Source: a virus. Taken from it: 38,399 nt of DNA. The stretch spans positions 1-38,399 of IMG/VR virus record IMGVR_UViG_3300044712_002662. One strand, given 5' to 3'. Shown here one piece after another: positions 1 through 6,580 of this stretch; position 1 is the first letter of the stretch; each line of letters starts with the position of its first letter. A program made the translations under genes and the position numbers. Below the pieces are notes generated by a model that ran no database searches, had not been told where the DNA came from, and worked only from the letters and a program-made list of their open reading frames with translations.

Positions 1-297
1 TCACCCCTCGATCGCCTTCCCCGCCAACCCGTCCCGATATCCTCGCCCCAGCACTTGCTCAAGCCCGCCAGGCGCGTCCTGCAGCAGCTCGAACGCCACG
101 ACCTCGAGCTCGTCCTGGGCGACCGGTCCGGCGAGCCGGCGCGCGATCCCGCTGACGTAGCCGCGGTAGTAGGCCCGGTCGGCGTCGTTGCGAGCGGCGG
201 CCTCGAGGCGGGCGGCCGCGTCGTGGAGCTCGAGGAGGCGCGGGTGCTCGGCGGCGAGCTGCGCACGGGCGGGAATGAGATTACTTCCCTGTTTCAA
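1..297 (-). CDS. Hypothetical protein, end of the leftward operon
   Basis: A 98-residue protein I do not recognise. It is rich in Ala, Arg, Asp and Glu, has no membrane segment, and looks mostly helical, with a charged helix around residues 18-37 (RLLELHDAAARLEAAARN). Its ATG lies inside the 3' end of the upstream membrane-protein gene (17-base overlap), so it is probably translationally coupled to it. Base composition returns here to the GC-rich phage average, unlike the AT-richer neighbour. Its TGA stop occupies the first three bases of the window. On a circular molecule the integrase ATG would follow the stop without a gap, with GAGGGG just before the stop as a possible ribosome site. Function unknown. 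Confidence 0.65.
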   Translation of the reverse strand: MKQGSNLIPARAQLAAEHPRLLELHDAAARLEAAARNDADRAYYRGYVSGIARRLAGPVAQDELEVVAFELLQDAPGGLEQVLGRGYRDGLAGKAIEG

Positions 298-883
298 GGA
301 GCGCCCTCGGATGACTCAGCAACTTGTCAGTCCGCGGCGACGGCAACAGCCGCGCGGTGATCGGAAACCGCTTTGACCGTTGGACCTTCTCACCGACAAC
401 TCTATTGGCGACCGGAATCGCGACAGAATGAAGGTGGCCCAGGGAGTCGACTACGTTGAAATTCACAAAGTATTCAACAACTGCGCTCGGAGGCCCCATC
501 TTGGAGGACTCCATCTTCCATTCGCCCTTGTAGGACTGGGTCACAATCTGGCCTGGTAGCAGAGTGAACGGAGGAAGGGAACCGCGCCACGCCTGCCATT
601 CAGCATCAAAACGAAAATCCTTTGGATCTGCATTTGGATCAGGCTTCAGCCTCATTGAGACAACCATGCTCGTGATCGCAGCGGGTCGGTTGCCCATGTT
701 GATATAGACGACGTCAGCGGCAAACATTTCTTCGTCGTCCGATATGAAGTTCATGATTACCGCGTCCACGCGATTGTGGCGGCGGAGGTCCCTCCACCAA
801 AAAGGGATCCATGTGCCACATAAGGCAATAACTGAGATCACGATAGCCAGTAGATCTTTGTGCGACGCAACCCAGTCCTTCAT
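281..883 (-). CDS. Membrane-anchored protein of unknown function (probable moron)
   Basis: A 200-residue protein with one hydrophobic segment near the N terminus (about residues 10-29, LLAIVISVIALCGTWIPFWW) followed by Arg-rich WRDLRRHNR. This predicts a signal anchor. The rest is polar and looks beta-rich, compatible with an Ig-like fold, although I recognise no family. The start overlaps the stop of the methyltransferase gene by one base (TGATG). Base composition is strikingly different from the rest of the window: bases 421-480 hold 27 G+C of 60. A foreign, membrane-attached protein in a lysogeny operon suggests a lysogenic-conversion or superinfection-exclusion gene. That role is inference from position and composition only. 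Confidence 0.75.
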   Translation of the reverse strand: MKDWVASHKDLLAIVISVIALCGTWIPFWWRDLRRHNRVDAVIMNFISDDEEMFAADVVYINMGNRPAAITSMVVSMRLKPDPNADPKDFRFDAEWQAWRGSLPPFTLLPGQIVTQSYKGEWKMESSKMGPPSAVVEYFVNFNVVDSLGHLHSVAIPVANRVVGEKVQRSKRFPITARLLPSPRTDKLLSHPRALLETGK

Positions 884-2514
884 CAGGAGAACAACTTCTC
901 TTGCGTGACGGTGGGATCGTCGGCCTTCGCCTTCTTGAAGATCAGCTCACCGCCGCGTGCCACATCGGGATACCGCGGCCGTTCAGAGCCTTCCATTAGG
1001 CCCTCGACGGTGAGGATCTGGATCCGCGGGTACTGCCCGAAGTGCGGCGACTCGTAGAAACCCGAGGAAACGGCCTCCGTCAGCATTGGCTTGGACGGCT
1101 GCGCCAGCGTCACGAATAGCCCCAGGTGCGCCTTCTCCCGCTCCATCGTTCCCCTGAGGTCGCGGACTTGCGCAACGCCAACGTTCTCGCCGCCCTTTAC
1201 CGACACGAGGATCTTCTTTGCCTCGTGCTTCTCGTCCTGGAAGTAGATCAGTCCGTCGATCCCTGAGTCGGCGCCCTTCTTCTTGCCCTGGTACGGCTGT
1301 GCGTTAACCAGAGAGCAGGCCCACCACTGGAACTGGTAACGGTCCCGCTCGGAAAGGTCACGAGCTCCGTCGATGTCCTGAGGAGTACCGTGCACGGCGA
1401 ACTCAATTCCCTTGTAGCGGTCGCGCATGCGCTTCTCGATCAAGGAAATTGCCAGGTGGGTGATGTCGATCCCCACCCAGCGCCGGCCGTTCTTCTGGGC
1501 CGAGTCGACGGCCGTGCCGCAGCCGCAGAACGGATCCAGGACCACGGCGTTCTCGTTCGAAGAGGAGAGGATGATGCGGTCCAGCAAGGCGAGCGGCTTC
1601 TGCGTCGGGTAGCCGAGTCGCTCCGCCGCGTTAGCGGAAATTGGCGGGAGGTCGGTCCAGATGTTCTGCAGGCGCTCGCCCAGGCTGTCGTTCTCGTACA
1701 TCTTCAGCCGCAGCGCGCCCCCGGCCTTCGCTGGGAAATGCAGACGCCCCTCTCGATCATAGAGCTGCATGCGCTCCAGATTGCACGACCACCCGTTTGG
1801 ATGCGGCTGATAGGTGACTCCGTTGGAGGCGGTGTATGGGAAGTGCAGGTTGGGCCGAATCGCTGGGTTCCTCAAGGTCACGGACTGCCACCGGCGGCCG
1901 TCCGGGTCGGTGTTCGGGTACTTCTCCGTCTTCTCTTCCTCGGAGAGCGTGCGGTACTGCTGGTTCCAGACGTACTTGTCGGTCTTCGTATACCAGAGCA
2001 GGGTGTCGGCGATGCTGCCGTAGTTGCGCCCGACGTTGCCGTGGGCGAACGTGCGCTGCCAGGTGATCTCGTTCTGAAAGCGCTCGGCGCCGAACACGCC
2101 GTCAAGCACGATCTTGAGGTAGTGGCTGGCCGTCGGGTCGCAGTGAAGATAGAGACTCCCCGTCGGCTTGAGCACACGCCGGAGCTCGAGGAGGCGGTTG
2201 GCCATCATCGTCAGGTAGGCCATCATGTCGTTCTCGCCAAGGAATCGGCGAAGCGCTCGCATCATTTCGGAGACGTCGGTGTTGTCCTGGCGCAGCAGCT
2301 CGGCGTATTCCGATTCAGCCTGTTCGCCCCAGTGCCAGGTGTCATCGAAAGCCTTGATCTGCGCATCGGACTCGTGGCCCTTCGGGGTCTTGAACAGAAG
2401 GTTGTAGTCGCGGTTCGAGTTGAACGGCGGATCGAGGTAGATCAGGTCAACGGACTCGTCCTTGATGTGCTCGCGCAGGACGTGGAGGTTATCGCCGAAG
2501 TAGAGGGCGTTCAC
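883..2514 (-). CDS. DNA methyltransferase (N4/N6 amino type) fused to a nuclease-like C-terminal domain
   Basis: A 543-residue protein of the amino-methyltransferase family that methylates adenine N6 or cytosine N4 with S-adenosylmethionine. The catalytic motif IV is DPPF at residues 28-31 and precedes the SAM-binding motif I DPFCGCGT at 327-334, which is the beta-class order. YPTQKPLALLDRII at 302-315 is the usual motif X region. Residues about 395-515 form a second domain with GIDG (418-421) and VSVKGG (437-442), resembling the D...(Q/S)xK core of Mrr/PD-(D/E)XK nucleases found at the C terminus of this methylase type. Whether it cuts DNA is unclear because the usual acidic residue before xK is Ser. 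No separate restriction or specificity gene is present. It lies in the lysogeny operon 14 bases after the YozE-like gene. Confidence 0.93.
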   Translation of the reverse strand: MNALYFGDNLHVLREHIKDESVDLIYLDPPFNSNRDYNLLFKTPKGHESDAQIKAFDDTWHWGEQAESEYAELLRQDNTDVSEMMRALRRFLGENDMMAYLTMMANRLLELRRVLKPTGSLYLHCDPTASHYLKIVLDGVFGAERFQNEITWQRTFAHGNVGRNYGSIADTLLWYTKTDKYVWNQQYRTLSEEEKTEKYPNTDPDGRRWQSVTLRNPAIRPNLHFPYTASNGVTYQPHPNGWSCNLERMQLYDREGRLHFPAKAGGALRLKMYENDSLGERLQNIWTDLPPISANAAERLGYPTQKPLALLDRIILSSSNENAVVLDPFCGCGTAVDSAQKNGRRWVGIDITHLAISLIEKRMRDRYKGIEFAVHGTPQDIDGARDLSERDRYQFQWWACSLVNAQPYQGKKKGADSGIDGLIYFQDEKHEAKKILVSVKGGENVGVAQVRDLRGTMEREKAHLGLFVTLAQPSKPMLTEAVSSGFYESPHFGQYPRIQILTVEGLMEGSERPRYPDVARGGELIFKKAKADDPTVTQEKLFS

Positions 2515-2528
2515 GTTGATTTCCTAGG

Positions 2529-2756
2529 TTATGCGGACTTGAGGTACTTCTGATGCTCGTCCCAGGCGGCATACATCGCCTGAATCGTCTCTTGGCTGGC
2601 GCCGGCCTGCCCGAGGTAGCGGCGCCATGCGAGGGCGGTCTTGCGGCGGCTGTCGGGCTTCCTCCCGTGGATCGACACGACGCCCCGCGCGAACTCGCCG
2701 ACCTGGTCAGTACGGGCGATCTGCGTCTTGATCCACTGGACGAACGTCACCGGCAC
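2529..2756 (-). CDS. YozE SAM-like domain protein
   Basis: A 75-residue protein that resembles the YozE SAM-like family (small helical proteins, molecular role unknown). The match is the pattern FVQWIKTQIARTDQVGEFAR at residues 5-24, which mirrors the family's F..WL..Q..RDDPVGDLA signature. It continues with a WRRYL helix (45-49) and a C-terminal AAWDEHQKYL (63-72) like the family's FDEAWEEY end. It is only 4 bases downstream of the repressor stop and 14 bases upstream of the methyltransferase start, so it is co-transcribed with both. Related genes often sit next to phage or conjugative repressor and modification genes. Function in the phage is unknown. Confidence 0.75.
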   Translation of the reverse strand: MPVTFVQWIKTQIARTDQVGEFARGVVSIHGRKPDSRRKTALAWRRYLGQAGASQETIQAMYAAWDEHQKYLKSA

Positions 2757-2760
2757 CCCG

Positions 2761-3549
2761 TCACGCCTTCCTAATCTTCCCGGCCCGCTTCTTCCGCTCC
2801 ACCCGCTCCGGCGCCGCGTCCCCGCCGAGCTCGTCCGCGCTGATCCATACCCGCCACGACCATACCACGCGCCCGACCACGATGTCCGGCCCGTCCGGAT
2901 CGCGCCGCACCCGCTGCTCCCGGTGCGCGCGGTGGTTCTCAGGGATCAGCACCAGCTCCTCGCCGTCGGCCTCGAGGTACTTGACCGTGCAGGCGCCCTC
3001 GTCGTCGACCCTGACCACATAGGGCGCGCCGTCGACCACGTCGCGGTCCTCGCGATCGACGACGACCATGCTACCGTCGGGGAGGACCGGGTCCATCGAG
3101 TCGCCGCGGACGCGCACGGCGACCAGGTTGTGCCGGTGGCCGAGCTGCGACTGGTGGATCCAGGCCCAGTCCTCGACCTGCTCGGACACCACGCGGGCCG
3201 AGCCGGCGGCCACGGCGCCGTCGACGAGCGGGACGGCGATGAAGTCCCGGCGCTGCACCAGGTCGGCCGGCGGGGGCTCGACGGCTGAGGCGAAGAAGAC
3301 CACCGGCTGCGGGAGCTCGGAAGGCTCGAGGCGGGCGGTCGGCTCCTTGCCGGTGAGGAGGTAGTCGGTGCTGACGCCCAGGGCGCGGGCGAGGGCAAGA
3401 ACTATCTCGCCGCCGGGCATCTTCTTCCCGGTTTCGATGTCGTGAAGGAAGCCGGGGGCAGAACCAGTCTCTCTCGACAGCGCCTGAAACGTGAGGCCGC
3501 GCTGCTTTCTGAGGGCTCCAACCCTTGCTCCGAGGCCGTCATTCTTCAT
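2761..3549 (-). CDS. CI-like prophage repressor (XRE HTH plus S24 peptidase domain)
   Basis: A 262-residue LexA/CI-type repressor that should keep the lytic genes silent and be inactivated by RecA-stimulated self-cleavage. The N-terminal XRE helix-turn-helix spans about residues 8-64 (LTFQALSRETGSAPGFL is the DNA-contact region). The C-terminal S24 domain has the catalytic Ser151 in RGDSMDP, the general-base Lys190 in CTVKYLE, and a plausible Ala-Gly cleavage site at 115-116 (GAVAAGSAR). It is transcribed away from the Cro-like gene, with 77 bases between the two starts. An AAGGGGAAA stretch upstream of the ATG can serve as the ribosome site. An operator-like sequence covers its start codon, which suggests autoregulation. 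Confidence 0.95.
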   Translation of the reverse strand: MKNDGLGARVGALRKQRGLTFQALSRETGSAPGFLHDIETGKKMPGGEIVLALARALGVSTDYLLTGKEPTARLEPSELPQPVVFFASAVEPPPADLVQRRDFIAVPLVDGAVAAGSARVVSEQVEDWAWIHQSQLGHRHNLVAVRVRGDSMDPVLPDGSMVVVDREDRDVVDGAPYVVRVDDEGACTVKYLEADGEELVLIPENHRAHREQRVRRDPDGPDIVVGRVVWSWRVWISADELGGDAAPERVERKKRAGKIRKA

Positions 3550-3556
3550 GGAGAAC
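3541..3556. promoter_or_regulatory. Putative second operator, overlapping the repressor start codon
   Basis: The 16 bases ATTCTTCATGGAGAAC match 12 of 16 positions of the perfect palindrome at 3573-3588 and keep both outer half-sites. The two sites are 32 bases apart, about three helical turns, which would place bound dimers on the same DNA face. It covers the repressor ATG (3547-3549), so binding could limit repressor expression. Inferred from sequence similarity only. Confidence 0.5.
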
Positions 3557-3564
3557 GTTTCCCC

Positions 3565-3593
3565 TTGACAGCATTCTCAATTGAGAATAGATT
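3565..3593 (+). promoter_or_regulatory. Rightward early promoter (PR-like)
   Basis: TTGACA at 3565-3570 is the exact consensus -35. It is followed by 17 bases and TAGATT at 3588-3593, which matches four of six -10 positions. Transcription would start near 3600 and give a leader of about 25 bases before the Cro-like GTG at 3627, which has AAGGAGGG at 3613-3620. This is the strongest sigma-70-type promoter I can see in the window. Confidence 0.8.
3573..3588. promoter_or_regulatory. Repressor operator (perfect 16-bp palindrome)
   Basis: ATTCTCAATTGAGAAT is its own reverse complement over all 16 bases. It occupies the spacer of the rightward promoter and touches the first base of the -10, so a bound CI-like or Cro-like dimer would block RNA polymerase. 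Its position between divergent repressor and Cro-like genes is the classical one. Confidence 0.8.
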
Positions 3594-3611
3594 CCTTCCG
3601 GTAATAACCAA
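3584..3611 (-). promoter_or_regulatory. Possible leftward repressor-maintenance promoter
   Basis: On the minus strand TTGGTT (3611-3606) and TATTCT (3589-3584) are separated by 16 bases and would drive the repressor operon. The -35 matches only three of six consensus bases, so it may be weak or need activation. The -10 lies inside the operator palindrome. Tentative. Confidence 0.4.
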
Positions 3612-3626
3612 AAAGGAGGGTACGCC

Positions 3627-3896
3627 GTGGCGCGAAGGTTGGCAAGCCCGGACGAAATCAAGATCAGGATGCTCCAACGACAACTAACGCAGGACAAAAT
3701 CGCCGCCTCTCTGAACGTCACCCGCAACGCAATCTCCCAGGTCATCAACGGAAAGCTCAAGACCCCCCGTCTCCGCGCCGCCGTCACCGCGGCCCTCGGC
3801 TGGCCGGCCTCGCGCCTGTGGGCCGACGCGGGCAAGGCGCCGCGGGAGCAGCAGGGGAAGGGCCAGGAAGCGCAACAGGGGAGGGTGGCGTGGTGA
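3627..3896 (+). CDS. Cro-like HTH regulator
   Basis: An 89-residue protein encoded first on the rightward transcript, divergent from the CI-like repressor. A helix-turn-helix is clear at residues about 20-45 (LTQDKIAASLNVTRNAIS is the core), followed by GKLKTPRLRAAVTAALGW, an arrangement common in small phage XRE/Cro-type regulators. The last 20 residues are a Lys/Gln/Gly-rich tail. The start is GTG at 3627, chosen because AAGGAGGG lies seven bases upstream. It probably competes with the repressor for the operators between the two genes and tips the switch to lytic growth. That role is inferred from position and fold. Confidence 0.88.
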   Translation: MARRLASPDEIKIRMLQRQLTQDKIAASLNVTRNAISQVINGKLKTPRLRAAVTAALGWPASRLWADAGKAPREQQGKGQEAQQGRVAW

Positions 3897-4063
3897 AGCC
3901 CAAGAAGCTGGTGAAGCATGTTTCGAAGCTGGCGAACGACCTCGACCACCTGGCCAACCAGCCGCCGTCGATCCTGGCGGCCGAGGTCGCCGTACTCCTG
4001 TCCTACGGCTTCAAGCGCCGGCAGATCGTTCGGGTCATTTCTTCCCGTCGTGCAGGGCGGTGA
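3893..4063 (+). CDS. Small basic hypothetical protein
   Basis: A 56-residue protein beginning at a GTG that overlaps the Cro-like stop by four bases (GTGA), with GGGGAGGG just upstream. It starts KPKKLVKHVSKLANDLDHL and ends in the basic stretch FKRRQIVRVISSRRAGR, so it is a small helical, positively charged protein that may bind nucleic acid. A longer reading frame exists upstream, but that part is the out-of-frame 3' end of the Cro-like gene. Its last 29 bases overlap tail-to-tail with a small gene on the other strand. No family recognised. Confidence 0.7.
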   Translation: MKPKKLVKHVSKLANDLDHLANQPPSILAAEVAVLLSYGFKRRQIVRVISSRRAGR

Positions 4064-4187
4064 GTTTCTTGAAGATGATCTCGATGGCCTCGGCGGTTGC
4101 CTCGGCATGCGTCGTGTTCATTGAGCTGACCTGCACCTGGGGCACCTTCTCAACCGCCATCTTCAAGAGCTCCAGCGTTGCCGACAT
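4035..4187 (-). CDS. Small hypothetical protein on the opposite strand inside the early operon
   Basis: A 50-residue protein, MSATLELLKMAVEKV through TALHDGKK, mostly helical, soluble and acidic in the middle. The start is supported by AAGGAGGG five bases before the ATG, as good a ribosome site as any in this window. It is transcribed against the rightward early operon and overlaps the end of the preceding plus-strand gene by 29 bases. I see no convincing promoter upstream, so its transcription is unexplained. Leftward transcription here would run antisense to the Cro-like gene and towards the repressor. No family recognised. Confidence 0.65.
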   Translation of the reverse strand: MSATLELLKMAVEKVPQVQVSSMNTTHAEATAEAIEIIFKKLTALHDGKK

Positions 4188-4220
4188 CGTTCCCTCCTTG
4201 TGGTTGCGGGCCTGACACCC

Positions 4221-4559
4221 ATGACCAATGCAGCATCCACCGTGAGCAGCGGGGACGCTCGGAACTCTACGGGTCCGCGGCCGGCCGTGCAACTGGATCC
4301 TTTCCTCGACATCGAGGCCGTTCACGCGCTGACGACCTACAGCGTCAGCCGGATCCGCGAGCTCTACAAGCGCAAGCACGACCCGCTCCCGGCGATCCGC
4401 ACGGGCCGGCGCGGGGAGAAGGTCCTGTTCAGCCGGCCGGCCGTGGAGAAGTGGCTGCTGCGGCGCGGGCGGCGGGGGAGGTCAACGTCCCAAAACGAAA
4501 GCGGCCCCGGAGAGGTGCAACTCCCCGAGGCCAGTCCAACCACCGCACCGGGAATATAG
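4221..4559 (+). CDS. HTH DNA-binding protein (MerR/excisionase-like)
   Basis: A 112-residue protein with a winged-helix DNA-binding domain of the kind found in excisionases and AlpA-like regulators. FLDIEAVHALTTYSVSRIRE forms the first helices of the domain, IRTGRRGEKVLFSRPAVEKW gives the wing and the typical final helix. The C-terminal 30 residues are low complexity and probably disordered. The ATG at 4221 is used; an in-frame GTG at 4200 is possible, and neither has a strong ribosome site. A control role for the integrase is conceivable, since no other excisionase candidate is obvious, but an early-operon regulator is equally likely. Confidence 0.75.
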   Translation: MTNAASTVSSGDARNSTGPRPAVQLDPFLDIEAVHALTTYSVSRIRELYKRKHDPLPAIRTGRRGEKVLFSRPAVEKWLLRRGRRGRSTSQNESGPGEVQLPEASPTTAPGI

Positions 4560-4583
4560 CTCCCGGGGAAAGGCAGGTCAAGA

Positions 4584-5048
4584 ATGAGCTGCAAGCACTG
4601 CGCCAGCACCAAGGACAAGCTGCGCCGGATCGCGGAGATCCTGAACGAGCCCGACCAGGTCGTCAGGGGCCGCCGCGCGCACAGCCCGCTGGACATCCCG
4701 ACGGACTACGGCCGCGTGATCGCAGTCTCCGCGGCGACGGCCGGCGTCACCCTCGCCGAGCTCTCGAAGGAGCTGGGCTACGGCAAGGACTACGTCAAGC
4801 GCGTCTGCACCGGCGAGTTCAAGGTGACGCGCCGGTTCGCCCTGCAGGCGGGGCCGCGTCTGGGGATCAACCTCGAGCTGCACGTCGGCCGCGGAGGGGA
4901 GGCGAAGGGGGCGCCGCCGGTCACCGTCGACCTGGACAAGCTTCCGTTGCGTCCCGCCGAATCTCTCCAGTTCCAGCCCGGCGCCGACGTCGCCGTCGCG
5001 CAGCAGCACCCGCAGCTCCCGCTCGACGGCGAGCCGAGGATCGCGTGA
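4584..5048 (+). CDS. HTH-containing early protein with an N-terminal CxxC
   Basis: A 154-residue protein. The middle part, about residues 45-95, contains a likely helix-turn-helix (GVTLAELSKELGYGKDYVKR at 57-76), followed by a basic stretch TGEFKVTRRFAL. The N terminus carries CKHC (residues 3-6) but there is no second Cys pair nearby to complete a zinc site. The C-terminal third is Pro/Gln-rich and probably unstructured. AAGGCAGG lies before the ATG. It overlaps the next gene by one base (TGATG). Probably a phage regulator; I do not recognise a named family. Confidence 0.7.
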   Translation: MSCKHCASTKDKLRRIAEILNEPDQVVRGRRAHSPLDIPTDYGRVIAVSAATAGVTLAELSKELGYGKDYVKRVCTGEFKVTRRFALQAGPRLGINLELHVGRGGEAKGAPPVTVDLDKLPLRPAESLQFQPGADVAVAQQHPQLPLDGEPRIA

Positions 5049-5347
5049 TGAAGCGCGAGAACTTCGACGCCACGATCGACCGCCTCTGCGAGCTGCTGAC
5101 CATGACCGTCGACGAGGAGCGGGACGAGCTGCTCGAGGCGCTCGAAAAGAACGACGGCAAGATCACGATCAGCTTCAGCGTCAGCGTGAACGCCTGGACC
5201 AAGGGGGCCGACCTCGAGGCCAAGATCGGCTACGTCGTCGAGCGCCGGAACAACAAGATGACGGCCGAGCTGGAGTTCGCCCAGGAGCCGCTGCCGGGGA
5301 TGCCGGAGGCCACGAAGACCGGCCGGAAGGCGGCTCCCCGTGGGTAG
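5048..5347 (+). CDS. Conserved-looking acidic early phage protein
   Basis: A 99-residue protein with an acidic helical N-terminal half (RLCELLTMTVDEERDELLEA) and a beta-type C-terminal half beginning KITISFSVSVN, followed by AKIGYVVERRNNKMTAEL. This pattern of a beta-hairpin set followed by PLPGMPE resembles small proteins common in phage early regions, but I know no function. The ATG overlaps the preceding stop; the open frame extends far upstream, but that part is antisense or out-of-frame to real genes. It overlaps the next gene by eight bases. Confidence 0.75.
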   Translation: MKRENFDATIDRLCELLTMTVDEERDELLEALEKNDGKITISFSVSVNAWTKGADLEAKIGYVVERRNNKMTAELEFAQEPLPGMPEATKTGRKAAPRG

Positions 5348-5612
5348 CGACCGCTCGATCCTGACGTACTGGGACCTCGTCGTCCTGGCGTTCCGCGCGG
5401 GCTGGCGGTTCATGGTGTCGGTGCTGGTCGTAATCGCGATGGCAGCGATTTGCATCCACCACGCCGACCGGGACGTCCAGCGCGATCTCCGCATCGCCCA
5501 GCTCGAGGCCGAGGCCGCCGCCTGCCAGGGGATCCGCGACCTGGCCGATTCGATCGACGCAACCCCGTCCGGCTCGCGCACCGAGGCCGGCGCAATTCTG
5601 GCAGGGAGGTAG
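5340..5612 (+). CDS. Small single-pass membrane protein
   Basis: A 90-residue protein with one hydrophobic segment at about residues 23-41 (FMVSVLVVIAMAAICIHH) followed by a charged helix, LRIAQLEAEAAACQGIRDL, that could form a coiled coil. The GTG start overlaps the previous gene by eight bases. The gene sits among replication and recombination genes, not in the lysis region, so it is more likely an early host-interaction membrane protein than a spanin or holin. No family recognised. Confidence 0.65.
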   Translation: MGSDRSILTYWDLVVLAFRAGWRFMVSVLVVIAMAAICIHHADRDVQRDLRIAQLEAEAAACQGIRDLADSIDATPSGSRTEAGAILAGR

Positions 5613-5617
5613 GGACG

Positions 5618-6580
5618 ATGGGAACGAGAGTCAAGGAGGGCGGCGAGCGCACGCTCACGCCGGCCGGCCTACACCGCGCGCGCTGCTGCTGGGTGATCGA
5701 CCTGGGCAGCGTCGAGAACAAGGCCTACGGGAAGATCCAGAGCAAGGTCATGCTCGGGTGGGAGCTGCTCGACCAGAGCATCGTCGTCAACGACAAGCCG
5801 ACCCGTCCGATCTTCAAGCACAAGTACACCGCGAGCCTCGACAGCCGGGCCGTCCTGCGCCAGCACCTGGACTCGTGGCGCGGGATCCCCTTCACCGACG
5901 AGGAGCTCAAGAAGACCGGATTCGAGCTGAAGAACGTCCTGGGCGCCGTCTGCTACCTGCAGATCATGCACGAGAAGGGCAACGACGGGACGATCTACGC
6001 GAACCTCAAGTCGATCATGCCGCTGCCGCCGGGGAGCCCCGAGGCGCCACCGCTGATGACGCGCAATGTCTTCTTCGACATGGACGAGCGCACCCCGGTT
6101 CCCGAGGGGCTCCCGCCCTGGTTGCTGGCCGAGATCGCCAAAAGCCCCGAGTGGTCGAAGAACTACTCCGGCGGTGACGACGGCGGCGGGCCCGGCGCCG
6201 ACGGGTCGCAGCTCTCCGGGCTTCAGGAGGCGATGCTCGAGGCCGAGGCCCGCGGGCTGGGGACGGCGTGCGGGCTGCAGGCGGCGCACGTCAGCACCTT
6301 CATCTCCGACGCCAAGGCGAAGGGCGTCCTTCCGGAGCTGGTCGCCACCTACCGCAGGACCCTCGATGCGCGCAGCGTCGACCCGTTCAATCAGGAGGCC
6401 GCGCCACCCCCGCTGCCGGCCGACGCCGGTGACCTGATCGACGAGATCTACGACATGGCCGAGCTGCTCGGCAGCACGCGCGCCGAGACGAAGGCGCTGG
6501 TGGCCGGGGCGAAGGGCAAGGGAGAGCTCCAGAAGCTTCACGCCGCCATGACGCTGCAGCTCTCGAAGGGGCAACCGTGA
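5618..6580 (+). CDS. Conserved phage protein, probable ssDNA-binding / recombination role
   Basis: A 320-residue protein. Residues about 14-155 resemble a domain widespread in phage early regions: a YGKIQSKVMLGWELLD strand region, KHKYTASLDSRAVLRQHLDS, then WRGIPFTDEELKKTGFELKN and VLGAVCYLQIMH. Proteins with this pattern usually lie beside recombination nucleases and are often labelled as phage single-stranded DNA-binding or replication proteins; I am recalling this and could not test it. The C-terminal half after about residue 185 contains a Gly-rich linker and helical segments. The ATG at 5618 is preferred because GGGAGG precedes it at 5604-5609. It is followed by a zinc-ribbon protein and a VRR-NUC nuclease, consistent with a recombination/repair module. 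Confidence 0.7.
   Translation: MGTRVKEGGERTLTPAGLHRARCCWVIDLGSVENKAYGKIQSKVMLGWELLDQSIVVNDKPTRPIFKHKYTASLDSRAVLRQHLDSWRGIPFTDEELKKTGFELKNVLGAVCYLQIMHEKGNDGTIYANLKSIMPLPPGSPEAPPLMTRNVFFDMDERTPVPEGLPPWLLAEIAKSPEWSKNYSGGDDGGGPGADGSQLSGLQEAMLEAEARGLGTACGLQAAHVSTFISDAKAKGVLPELVATYRRTLDARSVDPFNQEAAPPPLPADAGDLIDEIYDMAELLGSTRAETKALVAGAKGKGELQKLHAAMTLQLSKGQP

Noticed and set aside
1390-2553. 387-codon plus-strand frame over the methylase gene.
   Set aside because: It is the antisense shadow of a gene with clear catalytic motifs and shows no recognisable domain.
4188-4260. Promoter for the 50-residue minus-strand gene.
   Set aside because: I saw only partial -35-like TTGGTC without a -10 at a fitting distance, so I did not list one.
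4178-5047. In-frame upstream extension of the 99-residue gene starting at 5048.
   Set aside because: The extension is out-of-frame reading of two HTH genes, giving Arg/Ala/Gly/Pro-rich nonsense; the ATG at 5048 overlaps the previous stop as at other junctions.
5450-5617. Earlier start for the ssDNA-binding-like gene.
   Set aside because: This part reads through the membrane-protein gene in another frame. The ATG at 5618 has GGGAGG before it.
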